Source: a virus
Length of the DNA: 31,113 nt
IMG/VR virus record: IMGVR_UViG_3300043446_001432
Span: 1 to 31,113 of that record
Direction: 5' to 3' (one strand)
The notes beneath the pieces are model-generated. The model saw only the letters and a list, made by a program, of their open reading frames with translations. It was not told the DNA's origin and searched no databases. Positions 22,235 to 30,100 of this stretch are shown here, piece after piece. The position numbers were made by a program, and so were the translations under genes. The first letter of the stretch is position 1. Each line of letters starts with the position of its first letter.

Positions 22235-23119
22235 TTAGTTTTGTTTTGCGCGCATTTGCCGCTTGTAGGCGATAACCTTGCTCATATCACCAGACTTCGC
22301 AGCTTCCTCACGCAGCCGTTCAAGGGTTGAGTCCACCGATCCTGAAACGCGGCCAGTACCTTTGACCACCTTCTCGGGCGGCGGGGCCGCCTTGCGATTG
22401 CTAACTTTCAACTGAGTCTCCAGTTTTGCTACCGCGAAGGCAAACTTCACGGGGTCTTTAATCGAAGAAAGCTCTTTCACCTTTTTAGGGTTCTTGCCGA
22501 GTGCATAAACAACCAAGGCGGGGTTTTCAGCCCCTTGCACGATGATGCCCTGCTGCGTAATGTCGAGAGTCTCTTGGGCCGTAGCTTCAGCATCCTCAAA
22601 ATCACGCACCTTCAGCGAAGCTTTCGCCTTGCCGTAGGCTTCTAGCGTTTCCTGCCAGGCTTGCTGTTGCGCTTGTTCAACCTGCCGTTGTTTCTCAGCT
22701 TGCAGATCAAGCTCTCGCTTTCGCTCGTACCAGTCAGACAACGCGCTTTCGTACTTGTCAGAGTCGTAATCAAAAGCTTCCAGCGTAGGCTTTTGCCCCA
22801 GCGAAACCGGCTTGATCTCAGTTGTCTGGGTTAGCTTTGCCTCAAGCTCTTTAATGCGACGCTCTTTTTCCCTGTTTGCTTTCCGCAGTTCACGAACCCA
22901 TTCAGGCGCACGAGTTTCTTCTTCTTGAGGTGGCGATTCCTCACCGATAGATACAACGATCTCGTCTTGTTCGTCGGCCTGCTCTTCGGGCTGTTCATCA
23001 TTCCGGTCTGCGACGGCTTCGTTCTCATCGCCAACTTGCTCATCCTGATGCTCTTCGCCTTCCTGCTGTTCGACTTCCTCGACTTCGATCTGTTCCTCCA
23101 TCACTGCCGTTTGCGTCAT
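22235..23119 (-). CDS. Scaffolding protein, P22 gp8-like
   Basis: 294 residues. The N-terminal third is extremely acidic (VEEVEQQEGEEHQDEQVGDENE), the middle is coiled coil (KANREKERRIKELEAKL, then ERKRELDLQAEKQRQVEQ), and the C-terminus is a short basic helical hairpin (MSKVIAYKRQMRAKQN) like the coat-binding end of P22 gp8. The size (P22: 303) and position between portal and coat fit. I prefer the ATG at 23119, which has GGGGG upstream, over ATG 23143. Scaffold directs procapsid assembly and leaves before or during packaging. Confidence 0.88.
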   Translation of the reverse strand: MTQTAVMEEQIEVEEVEQQEGEEHQDEQVGDENEAVADRNDEQPEEQADEQDEIVVSIGEESPPQEEETRAPEWVRELRKANREKERRIKELEAKLTQTTEIKPVSLGQKPTLEAFDYDSDKYESALSDWYERKRELDLQAEKQRQVEQAQQQAWQETLEAYGKAKASLKVRDFEDAEATAQETLDITQQGIIVQGAENPALVVYALGKNPKKVKELSSIKDPVKFAFAVAKLETQLKVSNRKAAPPPEKVVKGTGRVSGSVDSTLERLREEAAKSGDMSKVIAYKRQMRAKQN

Positions 23120-23172
23120 AAAGCCCCCGTTTAACTCACCCATTTAGGCGGCTGGGTGGATGCCGCTAAAAA

Positions 23173-25227
23173 TCATTGCAGTGGTTGCACTTGTCCTGCA
23201 ATAGCGCCACCAATCTCACGTGCCATGTTAATCGCGTGGTCTTGCGAATCCATATCAACCTTAGCCAACGTTTCCACCGTCCGAGCGCGGCTTAGTTCAG
23301 CGTCGGCCACCGTCTTAACGGTATCTGCCCGAGCCTTAGCAGCTTTGGCGGTAGCTTCTTCAGCAGCAGCTTGCAAGAAGATGGCATTCGGGTCTTGCTG
23401 CTGGCCCTGCATCATTGCCGCCATTGCTTCGGCTTCTTTCTCGGTCGGCTCGATCACGCCCATGCTAACCAAGCGCTTGCGGAAGAACTTTCGAACATCG
23501 CTGATGCCCTCGCCTTCCATGTTCATCATCGCCATGGCTTGCAACACTTGCTTGGTTTCCGGGTCATCGCTGATTGCCAACATACCAGTGAGCGCACGCA
23601 CCGTAGCGGCTCGCTTGCTGGCACTGGACGGGCCAACTTCAACGGCTACATCAAACGCGGCTTCGCTCAGGTCGTTTTCAAGCTCAATCTCGCCAGATTC
23701 TTCGTTTATGGTGGGCTTCAAAAGCTCGATTGCCGACACTTCTCCACCTTCGGAGACGGCCTTCATCTTGCGCTTTTCTTCGCCGTAGATTTCCTTCGCC
23801 ATCGACAGCCAAATCTCGCCGCTGCGCTTGATGGCCTTGGCGTAATTCGACATGTAGATAAACGCCTGCATGTCGAGCCGCTGCTGGATCATCTCTACAG
23901 CTTTGCCGCTGATGTTCGACACCATCTTATCGGCCTGCTGCGAACTGCCGAGGATGTCTTGCATATCCTGTTCAGTGACTTGCAGCAAGCCAGCCAGTGC
24001 AGGCGGCACATTGGGAGACTTGGTGTAAGCAACAGGCCCGCCAACGGTCGTGTTGCCATTGGCATCGGTAATTGGGTTGATAAGCAGGTACGGATAATCC
24101 TTAAGGTTATCCTCTGCCCACATCATCTGGTGGCCTGCCACTTGCTCAGGCGTGAGGATAGGCTTCTCAACGCTCGACAATGCGCTGATCTCGCCAAGCT
24201 TTGATAGCTGCATGTTCTTCAGACGCTGCGCATCTTTCGCCAGTCGCACATGGCCCATGCAACGCTCGACGTTATCCACGAACCAGCGTTTGCCATAGAC
24301 AGGCACAATCGGGATGCACTTGCCAGCGATGTATCCGCAATCCTCAAGGATCTTGCCGCCACTCATGATGTACTTACGAACGCGCTTAACTTTGTACTTC
24401 TTCGAGCGCACTTCGGTCGAGCCAATGGCAGCAAGGCGCTCTTCAAGCTCCTCGTCCTCGTCAAAATCGGCCTGACTGTAACGCTCCTCATCGCCCGAGA
24501 TCGTGCGGAAGATACGAACCGTCTCGCTCTTTTCCTCGACGCGGTAATACTCAGCGACATACACAACATCAGGGGTGCACCAGTCGAATTCGGATTGATG
24601 CACCACTTTCGGCCAGCTAGTAGGATCATCACCCCACGTGGCTTTATACGCCTCGCGCGTCATTGAGGTAATGACGAAGCACTTTTTAGCGTCAGACTTA
24701 TCTTGACGCTTGGCTTCAAGGTCAAAGAACACGGACGAATCTGCATCGAAAATCGGCTCGATGCAAATACGCTGCCGGTCATCATCAGGGTCTTCGTCAT
24801 CTTGGTATTCGGTACGCAAACGCCATGCGCCAAAGCCACCGCCGACAGCCTCCTCAAAGGCATTGTCGTATGCTTCATCGGCCACGCTATCCTGCTCGTC
24901 GGCACGATAAAGACCGGCGCAGGTATCGGCCAGACTATCGTATTCTTCGCCTTCTTTGCTCACGAACGACACCGACACCTTATTGTTTCGGTACTCGTTG
25001 ATGATGCGAATGACGGACAGGTGAATCTTGTTCACCTCGAACTTAGGCTTGTTTTCGTATTGATCCCAAAGCGGGCCTTCCCACTGCGCGCCCGCCAGCG
25101 AGTAAAAGCGCCGATCTTGCAAGCATTGCAGGCGCTCATCGCGCAATGCAGATTGAATGTTATCGAACTCTGCCAGCGCCTCGGCGTGCAGGTTTGCAAG
25201 GTACTGGTCTTTAGAGATTCGAGCCAT
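23173..25227 (-). CDS. Portal protein, P22 gp1-like
   Basis: 684 residues (P22 portal is 725). The N-terminus has DRRFYSLAGAQWEGPLWDQYENKPKFEVNKI, typical of the family, followed by NEYRNNKVSVSFVSKEG and GGGFGAWRLRTEYQDDEDP. The last 100 residues are helical with Met/Ala/Gln-rich composition and form the start of a barrel, shorter than that of P22. The portal is the dodecameric vertex through which DNA enters and to which gp4 binds. Between large terminase and scaffold, as expected. Confidence 0.94.
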   Translation of the reverse strand: MARISKDQYLANLHAEALAEFDNIQSALRDERLQCLQDRRFYSLAGAQWEGPLWDQYENKPKFEVNKIHLSVIRIINEYRNNKVSVSFVSKEGEEYDSLADTCAGLYRADEQDSVADEAYDNAFEEAVGGGFGAWRLRTEYQDDEDPDDDRQRICIEPIFDADSSVFFDLEAKRQDKSDAKKCFVITSMTREAYKATWGDDPTSWPKVVHQSEFDWCTPDVVYVAEYYRVEEKSETVRIFRTISGDEERYSQADFDEDEELEERLAAIGSTEVRSKKYKVKRVRKYIMSGGKILEDCGYIAGKCIPIVPVYGKRWFVDNVERCMGHVRLAKDAQRLKNMQLSKLGEISALSSVEKPILTPEQVAGHQMMWAEDNLKDYPYLLINPITDANGNTTVGGPVAYTKSPNVPPALAGLLQVTEQDMQDILGSSQQADKMVSNISGKAVEMIQQRLDMQAFIYMSNYAKAIKRSGEIWLSMAKEIYGEEKRKMKAVSEGGEVSAIELLKPTINEESGEIELENDLSEAAFDVAVEVGPSSASKRAATVRALTGMLAISDDPETKQVLQAMAMMNMEGEGISDVRKFFRKRLVSMGVIEPTEKEAEAMAAMMQGQQQDPNAIFLQAAAEEATAKAAKARADTVKTVADAELSRARTVETLAKVDMDSQDHAINMAREIGGAIAGQVQPLQ

Positions 25228-25238
25228 TTATGGTTTCC

Positions 25239-26483
25239 TTAGTGCCTGCGCGTATTGTCGCCCCAGCGGTTGATTGTTGGCAATGGCACAAAGTTTTCAA
25301 CCTTTTTGGGCTGGGCGCGCCTTGCGCTTTCACAGGCATATCTTAGCGCATCAATAACGTGATTGCTCTTATCTTCCAATATAGGCAAAACTTTACCAGT
25401 CAAAGGGTCTGTTTTATAACTATATAACGTCAATTCGTCGATTGTATGCTTACACCGAGGATGCACAACAATATCAAAGCTTTTTAGCCATTCTATACCC
25501 TCTTCTACCGACTTCGCCCCTTTTACTGCTGGCATGATCTTTTGGAAGCCATGCGAGCGCATGTGGGATATGGTTTCAGGGCGTGAGCTATCCGCCACCA
25601 TCGGCCACTTTTCAGATTCTGGCACCGTCATAAACAAATCGGGTGTATTCACGATCTCACAACCGACCATGTAAGCCTCGTGGTCGATGTAAAGCGTGCG
25701 CCCAACGATGTGGCAGCGCACCAGTACTGTCGGATCGCTGGCAAACCCCCAGTCAGCGCCGAGCCTATGCACCGCATCTTTCGGTGCGTCAAACTCTTCG
25801 ATTCGCCAGTTGCTAAACACCCTGCTTGTGCTGTTTTGCAGGTAGCCACCAAGCCAGACATGCGCGTACTTGTCCGGGTCGCGCCGCCTGTCGTATTCCA
25901 TCTCAGCGCGCAACACTTCAGGAAACCACGGATTGTCATCGTAATTTACAGGCAGAATTACCGAGCCAGGCGGCGGCGTTGGGCCACGCAACAGATGATC
26001 GACCGGGTCGCTGGCCTGACTTGGATTCCATGTGAACCAAAGCTCTGAGTTAGGCTTACGGATGGTCGGGCGCAGCAGATCAAGGCTGCGCTGTGACAAG
26101 CTCTGCGCCTCTTCAACCCACGCCCGGTCGTATCCTTCCAGAGACTTAATCGAATCCGCCGTGTGATTCTGCATCCCCTGGAAGATAATCAAGCCATCAC
26201 CCTTGCGTGACTTAATCACCGCCTCTTGCACCTCAAAGTAAGCGCCTGCCCCCATCTGCTCGATCTTCATTTCGAGCAACCGCTTGACCGACTGCGCCAA
26301 AGACTTCTGCACCTCACGAACACACACCGACCGGCTGGACGGGTTGATTATGTGTTCCTCAATGAGCATTTCAGCGAAGCAATGCGACTTACCAGAGCCA
26401 CGCCCACCGTATGCGCCCTTGTATCGAGCAGGCTTAAGCAACGGCAAAGCCCAGCGCGGGGTCTGTATCTTGAGTGTGGTCAC
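25239..26483 (-). CDS. Terminase large subunit
   Basis: 414 residues of the PBSX/Terminase_3 type. Walker A GGRGSGKS at 26-33, Walker B YDRAWVEEA at 118-126, and the RNase H-like nuclease with ADWGFASDPT (Asp244), MVADSSRPE and DKSNHVIDALRYA. It pumps DNA into the procapsid and cuts concatemers, probably by headful packaging with the small subunit. The start is GTG at 26483, overlapping the upstream TGA. The final 25 residues are basic and aromatic (NFVPLPTINRWGDNTRRH) and may touch the portal. Confidence 0.95.
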   Translation of the reverse strand: MTTLKIQTPRWALPLLKPARYKGAYGGRGSGKSHCFAEMLIEEHIINPSSRSVCVREVQKSLAQSVKRLLEMKIEQMGAGAYFEVQEAVIKSRKGDGLIIFQGMQNHTADSIKSLEGYDRAWVEEAQSLSQRSLDLLRPTIRKPNSELWFTWNPSQASDPVDHLLRGPTPPPGSVILPVNYDDNPWFPEVLRAEMEYDRRRDPDKYAHVWLGGYLQNSTSRVFSNWRIEEFDAPKDAVHRLGADWGFASDPTVLVRCHIVGRTLYIDHEAYMVGCEIVNTPDLFMTVPESEKWPMVADSSRPETISHMRSHGFQKIMPAVKGAKSVEEGIEWLKSFDIVVHPRCKHTIDELTLYSYKTDPLTGKVLPILEDKSNHVIDALRYACESARRAQPKKVENFVPLPTINRWGDNTRRH

Positions 26484-26641
26484 TCAGCCCTCGCCCACTT
26501 GCCCAACTGCTCCCCAAGAAACACCACGTCATCTGCCAGCCTAGCCACTTCTTCCTTGTCAGAGTTTGAATAGGCAATTATTCGCTGCAAGTCGTTGCAG
26601 ATTTTCTTTAGCGCTATCAAATCACTCGCCGGATTGTTCAT
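26480..26641 (-). CDS. 53-residue helical linker protein upstream of large terminase
   Basis: MNNPASDLIALKKICNDLQRI then charged helices ending LGKWARAE. AGGTGA lies 5 bases before the ATG at 26641. It overlaps the preceding HTH gene by 20 bases and the terminase gene by 4 (GTGA). No family recognised. Small coiled-coil proteins between the terminase subunits are frequent in phages. Confidence 0.6.
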   Translation of the reverse strand: MNNPASDLIALKKICNDLQRIIAYSNSDKEEVARLADDVVFLGEQLGKWARAE

Positions 26642-26816
26642 TTTTCACCTTGATGCAAAAGAGTTCGTAAAGCGCCGGGTCCATCGCTCGCTCGCCTAAC
26701 TCCCATTGTTGCCAGTTGCGAGTTGAGCGATAGATCAATGCTGCGGCTTTGGACGCGCTTAAACCCGCCTTTGAGCGGGTTTCGCGCACCTCTTGAGGGG
26801 TGGGGCTATCAGGCAA
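26622..26816 (-). CDS. Small helix-turn-helix (XRE-like) DNA-binding protein
   Basis: 64 residues from a TTG start that overlaps the previous stop; AAGAGG lies about 12 bases upstream. TPQEVRETRSKAGLSASKAAALIYRSTRNWQQWELGERAMD is a clear XRE-type helix-turn-helix: recognition helix around residues 28-40 (RSTRNWQQWELG). Located among terminase genes, it may be an alternative small packaging factor or a late regulator. The internal coding sequence contains a terminator-like hairpin (26761-26782). Confidence 0.75.
   Translation of the reverse strand: MPDSPTPQEVRETRSKAGLSASKAAALIYRSTRNWQQWELGERAMDPALYELFCIKVKNEQSGE
26761..26782 (-). other. Terminator-like hairpin inside the HTH coding region
   Basis: AAACCCGC and GCGGGTTT form an 8-bp stem with a 6-base loop. 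The stem closely resembles the terminator at 1030-1050 (AACCCGC/GCGGGTT), but only TTTAA follows, so it is at most an attenuator or pause site. It encodes ETRSKAGL, which is well conserved in the HTH family, so the match may be coding coincidence. Confidence 0.45.
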
Positions 26817-27021
26817 CTTGAAAGCCTCTTAGGTTAAGCCTGCCGGGGATTTTGAATCCCGGCAATAGCTCTACGCCATACAACGTGAGATCACGCCCAT
26901 CATCAAACGTGCGGGCGTGTTCGTAGGCATTGGCAATGTCATTCCAAGCCTGAGACTCGCTTTTGTATGGACCTGACAAAATAAGGTGCCGTTTGCCTTG
27001 TTGTGCGGTTATGTAGTGCAT
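26809..27021 (-). CDS. Hypothetical 70-residue protein
   Basis: A small alpha/beta protein: MHYITAQQGKRHLILSGPYK, then helix SESQAWNDIANAYEHARTF, a GRDLTLYGVELLP strand and NLRGFQVA end. It overlaps terminase small by one base (TAATG) and the HTH gene by 8. The helix-strand layout is seen in small phage proteins of unknown role; I do not recognise a family. Confidence 0.6.
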   Translation of the reverse strand: MHYITAQQGKRHLILSGPYKSESQAWNDIANAYEHARTFDDGRDLTLYGVELLPGFKIPGRLNLRGFQVA

Positions 27022-27476
27022 TACTCATCTTCCTTGTTTGTAAAAGCCCGCTGCTCGATCACCTCACCAACGACCACGCGTTCTATGCGCTCAATCTTAA
27101 GCGGGTTATCAGAATCGCCAGACACTTCGATCTTGTCGCCGTACTTCTTAGGCGCGAGCTTGCTTAGAAGCCATTTGCGCGTGTCAATCTTTAAACGCTG
27201 ATTACTAACCCAACCACTATCTACTTTTCCATCAGGCCCGCGCTCAGGATCAGCATCGGCAAGTGCGACAGTATCATCAGCAATCTTGTCGATCATTGTT
27301 TCACGAGCGGCTTTGTATTGTTCAGCTAAGTTGCGATCCTCGCTAACCCAAAGCATAAATGCCGATGAAGATACATTGTGAGCGTCACAAGCATTACGCA
27401 AGCTTTTACCTGATTGCATCATTTCAAGGATGCTATTTATTGTTTCAGGGTATCGCTTGGTAATAATTCGACCCAT
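27021..27476 (-). CDS. Terminase small subunit
   Basis: 151 residues from ATG 27476 (an in-frame TTG lies at 27482). An N-terminal helix-turn-helix (GKSLRNACDAHNVSSSAFMLWV) is followed by an oligomerisation part (EQYKAARETMIDKIADDTVALADADPERG) and RLKIDTRKWLLSKLAPKKYGDKIEVSG, the signature of the small terminase family that recognises the packaging start site. A flexible acidic tail ends the protein. Such proteins usually have a pac sequence inside or near their own gene; none can be pointed out by eye. Confidence 0.85.
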   Translation of the reverse strand: MGRIITKRYPETINSILEMMQSGKSLRNACDAHNVSSSAFMLWVSEDRNLAEQYKAARETMIDKIADDTVALADADPERGPDGKVDSGWVSNQRLKIDTRKWLLSKLAPKKYGDKIEVSGDSDNPLKIERIERVVVGEVIEQRAFTNKEDE

Positions 27477-27478
27477 AA

Positions 27479-27607
27479 TCAAAACCCACGAGGTTTAGGA
27501 TAACAAACCATAATGCCACGCTTATCAACGGTGCATTCATATGTGTTGGCATTTGCACTATTAGCCATACCAACAAACAACAAAACAGTAACAATATATT
27601 TGTTCAT
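27479..27607 (-). CDS. Small exported protein with a signal peptide
   Basis: 42 residues. MNKYIVTVLLFVGMANSANA is a classical Sec signal peptide with a likely cleavage after ANA at residue 20, leaving NTYECTVDKRGIMVCYPKPRGF with two cysteines that could form a disulphide. GGA lies about 7 bases before the ATG. A 22-residue mature periplasmic peptide next to packaging genes might act in superinfection exclusion or modify the envelope; this is inference. Not found by 60-residue cut-off gene finding. Confidence 0.6.
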   Translation of the reverse strand: MNKYIVTVLLFVGMANSANANTYECTVDKRGIMVCYPKPRGF

Positions 27608-27609
27608 AA

Positions 27610-27672
27610 TTAATCCAAAAACAAAAACAAACTAATGATAATAAAACCAACGAAAGCAATAACGATTTCCAT
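27610..27672 (-). CDS. 20-residue membrane peptide
   Basis: MEIVIAFVGFIIISLFLFLD is one hydrophobic helix with charged ends. AGGTGA precedes the ATG by 4 bases and the ATG overlaps the DUF3310 stop (TAATG), a coupled arrangement. The strong start signals make this more than a random ORF. Possible roles are a membrane regulator or small antiholin-like peptide. Unassigned. Confidence 0.5.
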   Translation of the reverse strand: MEIVIAFVGFIIISLFLFLD

Positions 27673-27875
27673 TATTTCACCTGAATGTTAATTAACCGTT
27701 CAAGGTAATCGTGGGCCTTCTTCAAGTCCTCCAGCCCGTTCTTATCTTTCCACCGAGCAACGTACTTAATCACATTGCCCCAGTAAAACCCCTGTAACTC
27801 TTCCCGGCTCATCCATGCCGCCATAGCATCGATTGGCTGAACGTCTTTCTGGTAGTGCTGTCCGCCTACTTGCAT
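27672..27875 (-). CDS. DUF3310 (SaV-like) protein
   Basis: 67 residues: MQVGGQHYQKDVQPIDAMAAW, then YWGNVIKYVARWKDKNGLEDLKKAHDYLERLI. The Y-x-x-x-x-x-IKY-x-x-R-x-x-x-KNG-x-x-DL-x-KA motif is diagnostic for DUF3310, a phage family often annotated as nucleotide kinase-like without proof. The ATG at 27875 has GGAGAAGAG upstream and suits the family start; an in-frame start at 27899 lies in the control region. Confidence 0.88.
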   Translation of the reverse strand: MQVGGQHYQKDVQPIDAMAAWMSREELQGFYWGNVIKYVARWKDKNGLEDLKKAHDYLERLINIQVK

Positions 27876-27887
27876 CTCTTCTCCCTG

Positions 27888-27922
27888 ATCATAGCACATT
27901 GTTCGTCATTGTACATTGTTCG
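27888..27922 (-). promoter_or_regulatory. Putative promoter with a duplicated ACATTGTTCG element
   Basis: On the minus strand TATGAT (complement of 27888-27893) is a good -10; a -35 TGTACA lies 16 bases away (complement of 27910-27915). The exact 10-mer ACATTGTTCG occurs at 27896-27905 and 27913-27922 on the plus strand, one copy in the spacer and one over the -35, as for an operator. The resulting leader would be only about 6 bases, which weakens the promoter call. Confidence 0.35.
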
Positions 27923-27925
27923 CAA

Positions 27926-28080
27926 CCCCTACCCCTGCCCCTGACGAATTAACAATGCCCCTACCGCCCCTGACGTATACGTGTCAGGGGCAGGGGCGGG
28001 GCGTTTTTTGTTAATTTTTCCACAATCGCCCCTAAACGCCCCTGAAGCCCCTAGGGGCAGTTAGGGGCACTTAGGGGCAC
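27926..28080. repeat. GCCCCT/AGGGGC repeat cluster, candidate replication origin
   Basis: Eleven copies of GCCCCT or its complement lie between 27937 and 28078. They form: an exact 10-bp direct repeat GCCCCTGACG at 27937 and 27966; a 14-bp inverted repeat CCCCTGCCCCTGAC (27932-27945) with 27983-27996; a 9-bp hairpin 27966-27974/27983-27991; the palindrome GCCCCTAGGGGC (28047-28058); and tandem TTAGGGGCAC at 28061 and 28071. An AT-rich stretch (28004-28020) and TTTTCCACA (28016-28024, one mismatch from the DnaA box TTATCCACA) sit in the centre. The last two repeats encode the end of the primase. Origin function is inferred. Confidence 0.5.
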
Positions 28081-30100
28081 TTTTTTTAAGCATCATTGCG
28101 CTAGCCTGAACCCCATCAACGACCACCCAACCATGCTCAAATGGCTCGATTGTTCCGGCGTTGAGCATTGGCGCGATGAGGCCATCTGACCGGCTGGCCT
28201 CGGTTTTGTTCTTGGCGGTGCGCTCTGACATGCCGTCAGATATAAGTAATTCCCTCAAAGCGGAACGGCTTATATATGGTTTATCTTCCCTTATTTCCGC
28301 TCCACTATTAAACCAAGCCCGCTCAAACGTCCTGACGTTCTCATCGTGCTTGGTGGGTCGTTTATGTGACTGCTCTGTGCTGGCGCTTTCATCTGGCACC
28401 GCCACGCAAGTGGTCGCCGGTTTTCCGAACTTGGTTATACCCATTTCCACCACTTCCAAACGGAAATATATAATCTCACCTTTACCCGGCAATTCTCTTT
28501 GCTTGGTAATAGTTGCAGACCTTATTCCGTCCTTTTCCATTACCTCAATTTCTGTATCAATATGCGCCCTAATGCCTGACCATCCGCGAGCACCTTTGGC
28601 TTGATCTTTTCCGTTATGGTGAATAATAAGTAGGGCTGAACCAGTGGCTTGTGCCACAGAATCAAACCTAGCCATAACTGGCCCCATATCCTCGCCGCTA
28701 TTCTCATTTGCCCCGGCGCTCATACGTGCCAAGGTATCGCCAATAATTAAGCGGACGGGCTGCGCTTTGATCTGCTCAATTGTTTTGACCAGCTCAATTA
28801 CGTCTCGTGCATCGCCTTCGTTGGCGTAGAAATTGAGCGGCACCGGAACCATTGCCAAGTTCTCGAGGCTGCACCCGTAATGCTTTTTGATGGCCTGCAT
28901 TCTGGATCGGATCGAGCCGGGCGCTTCGCTCGCTAGATAGACAACTAGGCCGGGGTCGATCTGGCGCTTGAAGAATGGCTGGCCGGATGCGATGTGAGCG
29001 GCAAGCGACAACGCAAAAAACGTCTTTCCGCTGTTGCTGTCGCCATACAACACCGCCATGCCGCCGATGGTCATGAAATCCTCAACCAGCTCATTCGGCG
29101 CTTCATAGTCGGTAGATAGGCCATCACCGAACACCACCTTCAGCTTGTCGAGCATGGTCTTATCGGATTGAGGATTCAAAAGCCCTGCCAGGTCATGCCC
29201 TGCCTGTGCATAGTCATTAGCATCGCCCTGAATAGACGGCATAACCATGCGCGCCCCGTACTTGGCGCAGGCTTGTTCGGCGTATTTCTGGCCTACGCCA
29301 GACGCGTCGTTATCGGCCATAATCACAATGTCTTGTGCTTGTCCGTGTATCTCACGCATGGTGCCAGTGACGGGCACCAAGTTGCTGGCGCTGTATGCCA
29401 CAATCACCGGCCTGCCGCTTACCTCGTGGATGGTGGCGGCGGTGGCAAAGCCCTCTGCAACGTACAACACACCCGGCACATCCAGCGTGCCGATGATGCA
29501 AAACTTACCGCCTACGCTGCCGCCTGGGTGATAAAGCTTCCCGCCTTCAGCATCAATGTATTGCAGGCTGGCGAGTACGCCATCCGAGTCAAAGAGCGGC
29601 ACCATTAGGCGACCGTCGCCCGTGATCTTTGCGCCGTGTGGCTGGATGCCCTTGCGCTTTAAGTACGGATGTTCAGGGCTGGCGGCGGCACCCTCTGACC
29701 ATATCTTATCTACGGTATTAGCGGCGACTTCGTTTTGCTTCTTGCGCTCCAAGTCACGGGCTGCTTTAGCTGCTGCTACGCGAGCGACATGGGCCATCTC
29801 ATCGGCTACGGTATATGGTCGATTTATGGTCGCTTTTATGGTTTGTTCTATGCCTTGCCGCCAATCGCCCCAGATCATGGTGCAGATGCCGTCAGCATGG
29901 CCCACATACCAACCAGAGCGATCGTGCTTTTTCGGGTCAGGACGAAACCGGCGCAACTGACCGTCAAGAATAATTTCGTTCGGGGGCTGAACCCCGGCGC
30001 TTAACATTGCCTCACGAAACTGATCCTCCGGGGGCGCGACTCTTTTCTCGGTCGCTGGTGGTGCCCACGGACCTCCCAAAATCTTTGTAAGGTCAGCCAT
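28061..30100 (-). CDS. TOPRIM primase - RepA-like helicase fusion
   Basis: 679 residues. A TOPRIM domain runs from about 208 to 308: VLYVAEGFATAATIHEVSG (Glu216), then IVIMADNDASG (DND at 263-265) and GDANDYAQAG. The second half is a RecA/RepA-type ATPase (AAA_25): Walker A GDSNSGKT at 353-360, Walker B LIIGDT at 451-456, then ALLIIHHNGKDQ and GWSGIRAHIDTE. A C-terminal extension follows (about 580-679). No CxxC pairs are present in the first 150 residues, so the usual zinc-binding primase part is absent. It probably unwinds DNA and primes replication. It ends in the repeat cluster. Confidence 0.9.
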   Translation of the reverse strand: MADLTKILGGPWAPPATEKRVAPPEDQFREAMLSAGVQPPNEIILDGQLRRFRPDPKKHDRSGWYVGHADGICTMIWGDWRQGIEQTIKATINRPYTVADEMAHVARVAAAKAARDLERKKQNEVAANTVDKIWSEGAAASPEHPYLKRKGIQPHGAKITGDGRLMVPLFDSDGVLASLQYIDAEGGKLYHPGGSVGGKFCIIGTLDVPGVLYVAEGFATAATIHEVSGRPVIVAYSASNLVPVTGTMREIHGQAQDIVIMADNDASGVGQKYAEQACAKYGARMVMPSIQGDANDYAQAGHDLAGLLNPQSDKTMLDKLKVVFGDGLSTDYEAPNELVEDFMTIGGMAVLYGDSNSGKTFFALSLAAHIASGQPFFKRQIDPGLVVYLASEAPGSIRSRMQAIKKHYGCSLENLAMVPVPLNFYANEGDARDVIELVKTIEQIKAQPVRLIIGDTLARMSAGANENSGEDMGPVMARFDSVAQATGSALLIIHHNGKDQAKGARGWSGIRAHIDTEIEVMEKDGIRSATITKQRELPGKGEIIYFRLEVVEMGITKFGKPATTCVAVPDESASTEQSHKRPTKHDENVRTFERAWFNSGAEIREDKPYISRSALRELLISDGMSERTAKNKTEASRSDGLIAPMLNAGTIEPFEHGWVVVDGVQASAMMLKKSAPKCP

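Noticed and set aside
23147-23166. Hairpin between scaffold and portal genes
   Set aside because: Only 5 bp of pairing and no T-run on the transcribed strand; not distinguishable from chance.
23371-24204. 277-residue open frame antisense to the portal gene
   Set aside because: Shadow of the portal coding frame; no ribosome site and no recognisable domains.
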